From: Tubiluchus corallicola
Lineage: Eukaryota > Priapulida > Priapulimorpha > Priapulimorphida > Tubiluchidae
Direction: 5' to 3'
DNA: 56,939 nt
NCBI GenBank assembly: GCA_030141605.1
Contig: JAQGDQ010000563.1
Span: 82,637 to 139,575, forward strand
Part shown: positions 24,613 to 35,499 of the stretch, piece by piece
Layout of the letters: every line of letters begins with the position of its first letter
How positions within the stretch are numbered: position 1 is the stretch's first letter
The notes under the pieces: model-generated
Told to the model about the DNA's origin: nothing
Database searches by the model: none
The model's input: only the letters and a program-made list of their open reading frames with translations
Translations under genes and position numbers: made by a program

Positions 24613-25416
24613 TAATTTTGTATGGAATTTAATAATGATTGATAAGCCTGACAATAATAATCTCGCTTTTTGAAGTGGTTCAGCAAATTTATACAACACT
24701 CTTCGCAGCGCGAGAACTACTGGGTAATGACCAACCTTGGAAACGATTTCTATGAAGTAAATCAATAATGAAGTAATGAGGCCTAAATACAACAACAGCA
24801 TAACAACTTTGCAACATTTGGATATTTGAAGAAACTTTTTTGGCACAAGTGTTGACTCTTGTTGCTTGCCACTGTCGTTTTTAACAATAACTGTGTTATC
24901 ATTATTTTTGTCCTTGTCGCTGTTGCTCCACGTTTACCTGTCACTTCAGTTACTGTTGTTGTTGTTGATGTGCTGGTAATGATGATGATGACGATGACGA
25001 TGTCACTCTGCTTTTCTTGCTGTTTCTGCAAGCTTTATACCTTTATACTAATAATTTTGCAAGAAAAAAATCCCCGTTTTTTTCATTTGAAACAAACTAA
25101 TGTTGAGGGAAGGCTAGAGAGCAGCTTAATCTTTTCCCACGAAATCTTATGCACTTTAATATAATCCCTGAAAAGGATGCGGTCTATCAGCTTTATTTGC
25201 TTAAAAGTTTTGATGAAATGAGGATTGTTAGTCTTAAGGTGTTTTGCAAGCATCTATAATCTCTTAAACTTCTTACAAATTTTCACTCAAACTTCCTTGT
25301 TGGGCGGCTGTAAGGCAATGAGAATTATTTTTCAGACTTGAATTATCAGGAGATTATTATTACATTATATTAATGTAATACTATATATCAACCTAAGCCG
25401 GTTGATACCTATATCT
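24613..25416. other. Unique spacer with short GTT/GAT repeats
   Basis: Contains a short GTT run and a GATGATGAC run at 24950-25010. Open frames overlapping it on both strands (107 and 101 codons) show no known motif. Confidence 0.4.
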
Positions 25417-25650
25417 ACCTGTATGGGCTTAATATATAAGTTTCGAGGCTACAGCTCCGACGAGGGGGGGGGGGGCATTTGCGGTGATCTATATATACAT
25501 CAAACGAAAGGTCTCGATCTAGTGTCGTGCCATTAGGGGTTTGTTTTTCGAATCGGGCCCACTGAACTCACGGAAGGAGATATATAGCTCTTTAGAGAGA
25601 GGAAGAACAGGGCTACACGATGATGTGGGCTATATTTTAGTAAATACTAG
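25417..25650. repeat. Dispersed family E3, copy 4 (short form, 3'-truncated)
   Basis: Carries the same deletion junction as copy 2 ('actgaactcacggaaggagatat' at about 25560-25582). It stops inside the 'tatattttagta' block, immediately before the 29-bp array. Confidence 0.85.
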
Positions 25651-25661
25651 TCATTACCTAC

Positions 25662-26906
25662 TGACTGTCGGTAAATAAGTGCAGTTGTTGTGACTGTCAG
25701 TAAATAAGCGCGGTTGTTGTGACTGTCAGCAAATAAGTGCAGTTGTTGTGACTGTCAGTAAATAAGTGCAGTTGTTGTGACTGTCAGTAAATAAGTGCAG
25801 TTGTTGTGACTGTCAGCAAATAAGTGCAGTTGTTGTGACTGTCAGTAAATAAGTGCAGTTGTTGTGACTGTCAGCAAATAAGTGCAGTTGTTGTGACTGT
25901 CAGCAAATAAGTGAGGCTGTTGTGAATGTCAGCAAATAAGTGAGGCTGTTGTGACTGTCAGCAAATAAGTGCGGTTGTTGTGACTGTTAGCAAATAAGCG
26001 AGGCTGTTGTGATTGTCAGCAAATAAGTGCGGTTGTTGTGACTGTTAGCAAATAAGTGCGGTTGTTGTGACTGTCAGCAAATAAGTGAGGCTGTTGTGAC
26101 TGTCAGCAAATAAGTGCGGTTGTTGTGACTGTCAGCAAATAAGTGCGGCTGTTATGACTGTCAGCAAATAAGTGAGGCTGTTGTGACTGTCAGTAAATAA
26201 GCGCGGTTGTTGTGACTGTCACAAATAAGTGCGGCTCTTGTGACTGTCAGCAAATAAGTGCGGTTGTTGTGACTGTCACAAATAAGTGAGGCTGTTGTGA
26301 TTGTCAGCAAATAAGTGAGGCTGTTGTGACTGTCAGCAAATAAGTGTGGTTGTTGTGACTGTCAGTAAATAAGTACGGTTGTTGGGACTGTCAGTAAATA
26401 AGTGCAGTTGTTGTGACTGTCACAAATAAGTGAGGCTGTTGTGATTGTCAGTAAATAAGTGAGGCTGTTGTGACTGTCAGTAAACAAGTGCAGTTGTTGT
26501 GACTGTCAGCAAATAAGTGAGGCTATTGTGAATGACAGCAAATAAGTGAGGCTGTTGTGACTGTCACAAATAAGTGAGGCTGTTGTGATTGTCAGTAAAT
26601 AAGTGAGGCTGTTGTGACTGTCAGTAAATAAGTGCAGTTGTCGTGACTGTCAGCATATAAGTGCGGTTGTTGTGACTGTCAGCAAATAAGTGCGGCTGTT
26701 GTGACTGTCAGCAAATAAGTGCAGTTGTTGTGACTGTCAGCAAATAACAGCTGTTGTCAGCAAATAAGTGCGGTTGTTCAGACTGTTATTAAATAAGTGC
26801 GGTTGTTGCGATTGTCAGCAAATAAGTGAGGTTGTCATAAGATAAGTGCTGTTGTCGTTATTGTTTGTATATCAGTGCAGTTGTCAGTAAATAGAAGCAG
26901 TTGTCA
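25662..26906. repeat. 29-bp minisatellite, about 42 units
   Basis: Unit reads roughly CTGTCAGCAAATAAG followed by TGCGGTTGTTGTGA. Recurrent variants occur at three places: CAGC/CAGT/CA deletion, TGCGG/TGCAG/TGAGG, and GTT/GCT. The variants are interleaved rather than in blocks, and the last units (from about 26740) are degenerate. There is no spacer between units, so this is not a CRISPR array. Confidence 0.97.
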
Positions 26907-27400
26907 GAAAAGACTACAAGAAATAAGAATAATTTCAATGAAGGATATGTGCGTGATATTAAACCACAAGAAAACCCTCAACTTATGTAAAGCTTTAAAA
27001 ATTCACCTTAAAATTTTATACCACTTACATACTGCCTTTTTGCATATTAGACTTGCGTCTTCAGTAACCCTGTATAAAACATGTAAATTTAAACTCCCGC
27101 TACATTGTCGATAAGTTATTTGAAACAAGTTTAGATAACACTAAGTAAAGTTTGAACGAAAATTATCAGAGCATTCGTAACTTGTCAATAAGATTAAATA
27201 TACGTTTTTGGCTAATGAGTTGCGCACCCTGGAGGTGAGTTAGCGACATTTTACCAATTGGTGACAGCATTTTAAATGATAAATAATAATTTTCTTTTCT
27301 AGTTACATAATTCTTTGAAGCAAGTAAGAGAAATACTAAGTAATATGATTTTGCATAGAATGTTTTTTGGGACATAGTTTCACATTTACTTTTCTTTCCC
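26907..27400. other. Non-coding sequence, nothing recognised
   Basis: Short open frames only; no motif. Confidence 0.4.
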
Positions 27401-27462
27401 CGATTTACGCGTTTGCGTAAGTGACGTCATGTAATGGCGTGACCGGAACAGTGTCGCGGGAA

Positions 27463-28027
27463 GTTAAAAATAAAAACAAACTAAAACTCCTTTCAGCGTG
27501 AGTACGATCTACGCATAAAATTGCTATAAAGTAATACAATTTCTTAAGGCGATTTTTCTAAAACCTACTTCAGGCACCCCTTTTCTTTAAGGCTTTTATA
27601 AGAAAGATTAAAAACTATTATCAGTATGAAAATTAAAACTTTATTACGAATCCGCCAACGAAAATTTTGCTTAGTAGTAAAATAAATCTGATTCTAAGCT
27701 ACTGTCATGTAAACCTTGTTTCGTTCTTAGAGCATAGAAATCCGCAATGAGTTGATTATTGCTGTATTAGGGATCATCATATAATTAAAAGTACGTAGGT
27801 ACTTTCGTTTACAACAGTTTAAAGTTTCCGATAGGACAGACCTACATTAAGCACCACTCTTAAATCTAAGGCCAGAATGCAAGGTAATAATGAGAAATAG
27901 TTTTTGCTTCGCGCTTCTTTGTAGAAAAGTTTTTGCCAATTTTTACGGGAATGTGACAGACTATTGTTAATCCTGACTGTATTTGCTCAGCTATATTTTG
28001 TCACAGACGTGGAACATTGGCTTTCGT
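27463..28027. repeat. Dispersed family E2, copy at 27.5 kb
   Basis: It shares the first block with 21770-21950, then 'actttcgtttacaacagtttaaagtttcc' (27800), 'ttcgcgcttctttgtagaaaag' (27908) and a 'ctgtatttgctcagct..cacagacgtggaa.attggcttt' block. At this point the copy turns directly into the 80/81-bp array. Confidence 0.75.
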
Positions 28028-28835
28028 GTGCCACAACAAGAGCACGCGTTGCGTAGTCATCGTTCCTCGCAACCAACTGACGCTTGATACCTGTTTGCTT
28101 GAGAGAGTGTGCCACAACAAGAGCACACGTTGCGTAGTCATTGTTCATCACAACAACTGATGCTTGGTACGTGTTTGCTTGAGAGACTGTGCCAAATCAA
28201 GAGCACCCATTGCATAGTCATTATTCATCACAACCAACTGACGCTTGATACCTGTTTGCTTGAGAGAGTGTGCCACAACAAGAGCACACGTTGCGTAGTC
28301 ATTGTTCATCACAACAACTGATGCTTGGTACGTGTTTGCTTGAGAGACTGTGCCAAATCAAGAGCACCCATTGCATAGTCATTGTTCATCACAACCAACT
28401 GACGCTTGATACCTGTTTGCTTGAGAGAGTGTGCCACAACAAGAGCACACGTTGCGTAGTCATTGTTCATCACAACCAACTGATGCTTGGTACTTGTTTG
28501 CTTCAGAGAGTGTGCCACAGCAACGTTTGCTGTAGCACTGGCATCATCTTGGGGGAGAGGCAGTCTGACGTCATCATAACCAACTGATGCTTGGTACCTG
28601 TTTGCTTGAGAGAGTGTGGAACACAACAAGAGCACCCATTGCATAGGCATCGTTCCTCGCAACTAACTGATGCTTGGTACGTGTTTGCTTGAGAGAGTGT
28701 GCCACAGCAAGAGCACCAGTTTCGTAGTCGACGTTCATCACAACCAACTGACGCTTGATAGCTGTTTGCTTGAGAAAGTGTGCCACAACAAGAGCATCCG
28801 TTGTGTAGTCGTCGTTCGTCGCCAAAGTAACGTAC
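28028..28835. repeat. 80/81-bp tandem array, about 10 units
   Basis: Each unit starts with GTGCCACAACAAGAGCAC or the variant GTGCCAAATCAAGAGCACC and ends CTTGAGAGA. Unit starts at 28028, 28109, 28189, 28270, 28350 and 28431 give spacings 81, 80, 81, 80, 81. The first five alternate between two unit types, making a 161-bp dimer. Later units are more diverged, and one holds a small insertion near 28520-28575. Open frames through it on both strands are repeat artefacts. Confidence 0.95.
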
Positions 28836-28839
28836 GCCT

Positions 28840-29699
28840 GGTCGCTGATGCCTTTTACAGGAAAACTTTTATTCATCCACTCTGCAACATTTTTGTTACA
28901 TTACTGTTCTTATCAAAAATATCTCCTCTGCCTATATTCCGAGGAAGCCATCGACTTCGCTTGGTTTCTAAACTTACGGCGCGATAATTACGTATGCTGA
29001 CTGGACTGTGAATTCGCAGTTTGTCCTTGACCTGGTCTGAACGGTAGCTGTCTGTTCACTGGACAATAATTGTAGCTACGAAGCCTCAAGCTGGAGTATT
29101 GCTTTATTTAAGTCAGCTTTATTGCTTTGAAACATTTTCTCTGCAAACGTTTTTTAATTGTTCCTTTTTAATAGAATTCAAACGACCCTTGGATTAAATC
29201 TTGACTAAAATGCTACCATCGGCCTACGAATGACCTCACGTAGTTGCCCGCCTTTGTTTTTGAAACTTACCGTGGAGCTGACATTAAACTGTAACTACTT
29301 TTTTGTAGTGTTATCGTTTAATCTGTAAATTAAGAAAAGCATAGTAAAGTTTGAGCCTAATAAGTTGAAAGAAAATGGTGTAGCAAAAAATACTCAAATC
29401 AAAATACATAGCTAATTAAATAGTAAAAATGTAACCTAAAGTATTATAGCACGTTTTCTGACGTGTGAACGCAAATTTAGAAGTACAAAAAAAAGGAGTG
29501 GTGTAATTATCTTAATTACTTACATCATTGCAGCATATAGTTGGTTCAAAGAGGAAAAAATGCAAATATTTGGCAACACAATAACAAAAATTAGCGCCTT
29601 AATTCACACATTAGGCTTTGCACGTCAGTGACTACGCATGCACCTTTTACTTGCCTTATACTACTGACACCTGGTGTTTGAAATTCACGAAAAATCCTC
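28840..29699. other. Non-coding sequence, nothing recognised
   Basis: No motif-bearing open frame. Confidence 0.4.
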
Positions 29700-29799
29700 A
29701 CACTAACTATATCTCAATAATTTGAAGCCAAACACAATCACTGAATCTGAATAAGTTGCTTAAGTTTAAACTATTATGTAGTGAAATTTTAATACTGCC

Positions 29800-30269
29800 T
29801 GTGAAAGTTAGTTATGAAGTTGAACACTTGTAGAAAACAACTGAACACTATATTACATATCTGCGCAAGAACTGAAACACGTTTATTATACTAAATACAC
29901 GGTAAAAATACACAAGTAAAATGAAGATCACGACTGCTGCACTGCACTGAGTGTGTGACAGAGAGACAGTGTGTAGCACGACTGCACTGCACTGAGAACG
30001 TGACAGAGAGTCACATAAGTAGATCGACTGCACGTCACTGAGAACGTGACAGAGAAACAGTGGCTAGAAGTGAAATCCAGCCAGTATATATAGGTAGAGA
30101 ACTATGCAAAAACTTGGCTTCACATATCCCATTACAGTAAAAATAGGGGAGATCCAGTGCATATTCACTGGACCGAGCAATTGTACTAGGGGTGAGTTTA
30201 TCTAGTAAAATGTTAAAGTGATTAGTCAATAGATGGCAGCACCTAAAATATACAGTTACAACTTTCACA
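29800..30269 (-). mobile_element. Solo LTR, 470 bp, with target duplication and paralogous empty site
   Basis: The insert begins TGTGAAAGTT and ends AACTTTCACA on the + strand (perfect 10-bp inverted termini with TG..CA ends). CTGCC flanks it on both sides (29795-29799 and 30270-30274). Copy B of the host repeat shows the unoccupied site near 32977-32985. Orientation is minus: a TATATATA box at 30085-30092 lies upstream of AATAAA near 29881-29887. Between them are about three 50-bp tandem units containing ACTGCACTGAGAACGTGACA. With no coding region and LTR-like termini a solo LTR fits best; a TIR-type DNA element with 5-bp duplication is the alternative. Confidence 0.8.
29935..30062. repeat. 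Short tandem repeat inside the solo LTR (about 50 bp, 2.5-3 units)
   Basis: Units share 'actgcac.gcactgaga.cgtgacagagag'. They lie in the region between the TATA box and the polyadenylation signal. Confidence 0.75.
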
Positions 30270-30609
30270 CTGCCGATTAGTGAAGCTTGGAAGATTAGCT
30301 GCGCTGTTGCAAAAATCAATATAAATTATCTTATCTTTACAGCATGAAACCTATTTTTAGAACGAGATGGCTACATGACAGTTCAATTACTATATAGTTA
30401 TTATGCACATACATCACACACCTCCACATTCTGATGCTGCCAAATTTTTGAGTATGATGCAACGTACTCATGCAGATACACAAAAAAAGTAATAGCACAA
30501 GTAGCGATTTTGTTGTAACTTCGGTGAGTTCTAAAACGTGAAAGTTTTTACTAACAAAGAGAATAAAAGCATCTAAACTTTCCATCTAAGCAACTAAACA
30601 ACTACCGTA

Positions 30610-30915
30610 CTACGCCTTTTTTATCAATAACCGTTGTTGAACGCTCAAATCTAGAATAAGATGCACTATTCGGTATGATTCTTGTTTTAGTCTCTTTAGC
30701 CTGTTTATATTCCTCCGTGATGCCTGAGAATCAAATCTAGGCTGGCGAAACAGTATTACCAACTCCTCCTTTTTTGCCCAACCAGTGTTAAACGATTCAT
30801 AAAATTGCTGTTTATATTTTTCAACATATTCACTATAAAAAGGCTTTGTCTTACTATTTTCCGGCACTTTATCCAACTCATAACGAACTTTTGTAGCTCG
30901 GTCATAATCGATTTC
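30610..30915 (-). CDS. Uncharacterised open frame, possibly an exon or TE fragment
   Basis: On the minus strand a frame reads from about 30915 through HYEIDYDRATKVRYELD, VPENSKTKPFYSEYVEKYKQ, FNTGWAKKEELVILFRQPRF and a basic INRLKRLKQ, and stops at 30610. Composition (charged, aromatic, few low-complexity runs) is protein-like and unlike neighbouring chance frames. Upstream the frame closes two codons before an 'acgtaaag' acceptor-like site preceded by TACTAAC. No family was recognised; it could be one exon of an unannotated gene or a decayed transposon protein. Confidence 0.3.
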   Translation of the reverse strand, partial: EIDYDRATKVRYELDKVPENSKTKPFYSEYVEKYKQQFYESFNTGWAKKEELVILFRQPRFDSQASRRNINRLKRLKQESYRIVHLILDLSVQQRLLIKKA

Positions 30916-30962
30916 ATAGTGCCTTTACGTGTTAGTAAACGTGGCAATAGATGTTTTTGCAT

Positions 30963-31867
30963 AGATGTAAAATAGATGTAGCGAATACCCTTGTCCTACA
31001 ATCTCTTGTGCTACAAAACAAATCTGTGATATGGATCCGTTTCTAGCCCGACCTTAATTTGGGACTTATAATTGCGTAGAAAATTTCGAACTTTTGGCAA
31101 CTGGTAGCTCAGTAAAACACCCGTATGGCTTGCTGTTAACTTTTCTACAGTTTATGACTCCAAATCGTATAAATAAATTGTTTCTAACAATTTTTTCTAG
31201 AACTTGAGCAGTCTGAAAATTTTCAGCTGATGTTGTAAAAAAGTCACAATGCCGAATAAACAATGCAAACAGGTGTTACTGTTTTTTTAGAACAAATGGT
31301 GTTTTGCAATGTAGCAGCTTTTAGAAAAATTCATATAATGTTGATTTTAAAAGCAAAAGCATTAGTTAACATATAGCGACATGTGCATAAATATACAAAT
31401 TTTTAAATTTTACGGATACAATTTCCTAAAATGAAAAACTGTCACAGTTCTATGCGCGACAACTATTTATCATTTCACATTGCTGGTAAAACTTGCTAAA
31501 TTTGTGGAGTGGATATAATAGTTTTTAAAGTTTATCAAATTACTACATAACTGAGTATAGTTCCAAAATCTTAAGATGAGTGGAGACACTTGTTCCTAAA
31601 GCTAAACCTAGTTGAAAATTTAAATATGTTAGTATCTCATCAAACCTCCGAAGTTGGAAAAGTTGGAAAAATTTCTGGCTAAACAAAACAGGCGCAGTGC
31701 ATCAGATTATCCGTTTCACGGCAAATCCAATTATACGTGGCACGCCTCTGTAGGAGTTATATCTTCCGTTTAAATGATACAGTGACGATATCTAATATAT
31801 CAATGGTTATCTGTTCACAGAGGTAAGTTAAATTTTCATTGATAATCATTGTTACACGGCGAGAAAT
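30963..31867. other. Non-coding sequence, nothing recognised
   Basis: Short open frames without motif. Confidence 0.4.
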
Positions 31868-32332
31868 TAAACTGGTGAATATGTGGAGTGGCGAAAAAGA
31901 GGACTGGCAAAAAAGTGGACTGGCGAAAAAGTAGACTGGCGAAAAAGTAGACTGGCGAAAAAGTGGACAGCCAATGAAGTAGACTGGCGAAACGCAACTG
32001 GCGAAAAAGTAGACTGGCGAAAAAGTAGGCTGGCAAAAAAAGTGGACTGCCAATAAAGTAGACTGGCGAAACGTGAACTGGCGAAAAAGTAGACTGGCGA
32101 AAAAATACACTGGCAAAAAAGTGGACTGCCGGTAAAGAAGACTGGCGAAACGTGAACTGGCGAAAAAGTAGACTGGCGAAAAAGAGGACTGGGAAAAAGT
32201 AGGCTGTTGAAAAAGTAGACTGGTAAAAAACTGGACTGGCGAAAAAAGGCACTGGCGAAAATTGGACTGGCGAAAAAGTGGGCTGGCGAAAATTAGACTG
32301 GCGCAAAAGAGGACTGGCGAAAAAGCAGATTG
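31868..32332. repeat. 16-bp minisatellite with 79-bp higher-order unit
   Basis: About 29 units of the type GACTGGCGAAAAAGTA. A variant unit GACTGGCGAAACG recurs at 31982, 32061 and 32140, exactly 79 bp apart, with the same order of variants between (including an 'actgcc.ataaag' unit). The array therefore has a five-unit higher-order repeat in its centre. The open frames through it on the minus strand are artefacts. Confidence 0.95.
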
Positions 32333-32885
32333 GTATATTAGTATATAGGTAATATTACTTAAATGACTACATAAAATATACTGTAGATTTTTTTTGCTTT
32401 TTACATGCTAGTATTGTGAAGTTACAGGTGAAATAGATGTTAAAATGTTTTAAAATATGGCCTCTAAAATTTGACAACAGGTACAAAAATACGTCTACTC
32501 TGCCAAGTAAAAACGTCAGCTAAAATAGGCTTAGACGGTAGTTAATAAGTGTCCAAGTTGAAAGTGTGGTGTATATTGGTATAGGGGTAGCCTTTGCGTA
32601 GTTATAGATATATTGTTGTATGTCGGTATAGGAAGAGGATTAGTGAAAAGGTTAGCAGAGGCAGAGAATGTCCCAAGGACTAAAAGCTGGTGTTTCAGTG
32701 ACCACGCAAAGAGACAATTAAATTATAGAACATCAAAAATCGAGGTAGTTGCATAGGAGGGGTGCAGGAGCTGCAGCAAAGAGACGCAGATGCCTTGAAT
32801 TGTTGGTCTTCTAAAATGTCAATTTTATTTCTGTCAAATTTCAAAATGCTCACTGCTTGTGTTTGGAGACTAGGTGACAGGCCAA
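32333..32885. other. Non-coding sequence, nothing recognised
   Basis: No motif-bearing frame. Confidence 0.4.
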
Positions 32886-32889
32886 TTGC

Positions 32890-33300
32890 TACCTAACTAT
32901 ATAATTACGATTTGAAGCTAAACACAAACTAATTAATCAGCTAGATATCAGTTTTAGTTTAAATAAATAATTTTTATACTGCTGATTAGTAAGGCTTGGA
33001 ACGCTAACTGTGCTGTTGCGATAACCGTTATAATTGTGTTATCTTTACAGCATGACACCTATTATAGAGCGAGATCACTCCTATGCAGTTCAGTTACCAC
33101 ATAATTGTACATACATCACATATATCACACTTCCAAGTTCTGCTGCTACCATGTTTTTGAGAACGACGCAATACTTACACATGCAGGTGCACAGAAAAAT
33201 TACTACCTCAAGTAATAATTACGTTGCAAATTTGGTAAGACCTAAAATGTGAAACAGTTTACTAATAAGGAGAGGAAACATCCAAAACCATTCCAGTAAA
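32890..33300. repeat. Duplicated segment E4, copy B (uninterrupted)
   Basis: Matches copy A at 29700-30585 without the 470-bp insert; the empty target reads 'atactgctgattagt' near 32977-32991. A 72-codon frame in it is not believed. Confidence 0.85.
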
Positions 33301-33649
33301 TTTTTGAGGTAAAAGTTGGGTATCTGTAGTAGAAGTGTCCTGCCCTGTGGGTTGGTTTAGCGAAACTGAAATAATTAACCAAGTGTGGTTGTATTATATT
33401 GCATATTTTGCAAGCGAATTTTTTATACATTTTTTTCAGGAATGTTAAATTTAAAAATTTAAAACTTACGAACAACTTTGAATGTCGCAAAAGTAACAGT
33501 AAACTATAAATACTCCTATATAATACATTTATATTGAAATATCTTTGAATTTTAGTCACATTAGTAACTAAAATAAGAATTACCGCACAAAAGTCAACAA
33601 TTTAGTATAAAAAAACATTACTTGAAGTATTTTTACTTATTTATCAGAA

Positions 33650-33785
33650 AGAGTTTAGATGCTTTTTTCTTTATTAGTAGAAACTTTCACACTTTAGCAC
33701 TGATCGAAGTAACATGATTGTAGTCGCTTCTTGAGGAATTATTTTTACACATGTGTTAAAGTGATGTATATACACTACATTAACA
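33650..33785. repeat. Segment E4, third copy, inverted fragment
   Basis: Reverse complement of the end of copies A and B: 'gtttagatgcttttt..ttta.tagtagaaactttcac' and 'cgaagtaaca..attgtagtcgcttcttg' correspond to 30535-30575 and 30490-30530 on the other strand. Confidence 0.7.
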
Positions 33786-34560
33786 GGTCACACCAGTATC
33801 TTAAAATCTTTCGTAAAAGGTGAATCCTTAAGGATTTTTTTCTATTGACGCCTTTTTTAGGGTCAGTTTTGAAAAAATTTTGTAAGAGCATTTTTTAAAA
33901 GCAAAATCATCATAGAGTATTCTTTTACAAGCTCCACAACCGTGCTTGCATTCAGTAATAAAAATTATGAATCCATCTAATTTATTTTAATCTATCGTTG
34001 TTCCTAACTCTTATCCAGGTTTGACGTATTTGCACAAGTTTGAATTTGTCGAAATACATTTCATTACTTCACAAACATGTAGGAAACTATTCATTCGTGT
34101 TTAGTATTTCACAACAAAACGCGACATAATTTACCGCGGGTCTATAACAAGAGTTACTGTGTCAAACATTTGCAATAGCATTTGTTCAAACAGTCAGGGT
34201 TGTTACACACGAATCTGTGTTTACACATTGGATTTGAACTATTTCGCACAAATGTTAAAATCTTTCATGTTATTTTCAGTCTTTTAATAAACTTTTCCGA
34301 ATTTTTCAAAATTTATTTTCTTGCTCTTGTTCTGGCACCTCTCCCTGTGGGCTCTCAATGATAAGACATGATAATGATTTGACATGATAAGCACTCTTTT
34401 GGCAAAGGAGATTAAATTTTGGTAATTTTAGTTAATAATCTGTTAGTGCCTAGTGGCACAGCTCATTTGAAGCATGTTGTTCATAGGAATAGCTATAACT
34501 TTCAATACTTCACATCATACTATGATCCTGCTTGGGTCATTTGTGATTACAATCCGGTAC
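33786..34560. other. Non-coding sequence, nothing recognised
   Basis: Short open frames without motif. Confidence 0.4.
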
Positions 34561-34599
34561 TTTTAACTCAATTGAAGTATTTTGCCATTTTTTCAATGG

Positions 34600-35060
34600 T
34601 GCACCAGAGTGGTGATTTAATTTTAAAAAACTTTATATTCTGTAGACATTCTTGTCTGCATTTGTTTTTCATCCTTTCTTACCATTCGCTGGGGTTCCCA
34701 AGGTTAGCTAAACAAAAACTTCTGCATTCTATTGACATTCCTGTCTATATTTGCTAAACGGCTCTTCTTAACAATTTCCCTGGGAGTTCCAGGGAGGCGG
34801 TTTAACCAAACAAAAAGCTTCTGCAGACTATTGATATTCCTGTCTCTATTTGCTGAGCGTCTCTTCTTAACTCTTTCACCGGGAGTTCCAGCGAGGCAGC
34901 TTATCCAAACAAAAAATCGCTCTATTGATAATATTCTGTCCTTCAGCTCATTTATTCCAGTATTTAAACAGTAAGCAGGGTGTGACTAGTTTACTTAAGA
35001 ATTCTAAAATCTGGTAAATTACTTTTTCACAGTTTAACACAAAGAAGTAAAACTATTCAT
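34600..35060. repeat. Dispersed family E2, diverged copy with about 95-bp tandem units
   Basis: Units beginning near 34640, 34729, 34828 and 34922 share 'tattgacattcctgtctatatttgct.a.c..ctcttcttaac..tttc.c.gggagttccag'. They are the E2 'ctgtatttgctc' and 'aactcttt' blocks in tandem form. Confidence 0.65.
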
Positions 35061-35495
35061 CCATGTTTTAAATCAAATATAGACGCATTGAATTTGAAAG
35101 TGCTTTTATTGGGCGTGATTTTGAAAAACATTTTTGCAAACTTATTGATCGCGAATCAGTGTCTATAAATCAGATGTTCAAAACTCATTTTACGCGAGGT
35201 TTATTCCTCACAAGGATGTATCCATATGGCTTATTTGCTCAAATTGTTGCAGAGTTTCCTGGACATTATTGATTTTGTGAATAATGAAAACATTTTATTT
35301 AGATAAAGAAAACAACACATTGCATCACTCTGCCGCAATTTGAAAAATCGTTATCGCACGTGTTATAGCAACAAACATCTTAAAATTTGCGAACTGCGTC
35401 TCGGTGAATGTCTGTTATTTGTCTACAACTGCTATGGTGGGTTATAATTTGTATATGTAGAAAATCGCGACATGTTTTGTCTTGCACGATTAGTT
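35061..35495. other. Non-coding sequence, nothing recognised
   Basis: No motif-bearing frame. Confidence 0.4.
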
Positions 35496-35499
35496 ATCA

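Larger units (their letters stand above)
29700..30585. repeat. Duplicated segment E4, copy A (interrupted by a solo LTR)
   Basis: The outer parts (29700-29799 and 30270-30585) align with the uninterrupted copy B at 32890-33300. Anchors: 'tttgaagc.aaacacaa', 'ttaagtttaaa', 'ttgtgttatctttacagcatga.acct' type block, 'acatacatcaca', 'acatgcag'. The middle 470 bases are absent from copy B. Confidence 0.85.

Noticed and set aside
24523-24846. 107-codon minus-strand frame with hydrophobic stretches
   Set aside because: It runs from the end of an E3 copy into unique DNA and has no motif; hydrophobic stretches are common in AT-rich chance frames.
25662-26906. Possible CRISPR array
   Set aside because: The 29-bp units follow each other without spacers and the DNA is eukaryotic; it is a minisatellite.
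28109-28876. Several 70-117 codon frames on both strands
   Set aside because: All are repeat translations of the 80/81-bp array.
31757-32306. Phenylalanine/serine-rich frames of 119 and 156 codons on the minus strand
   Set aside because: They read through the 16-bp minisatellite in two frames; no gene-like structure.
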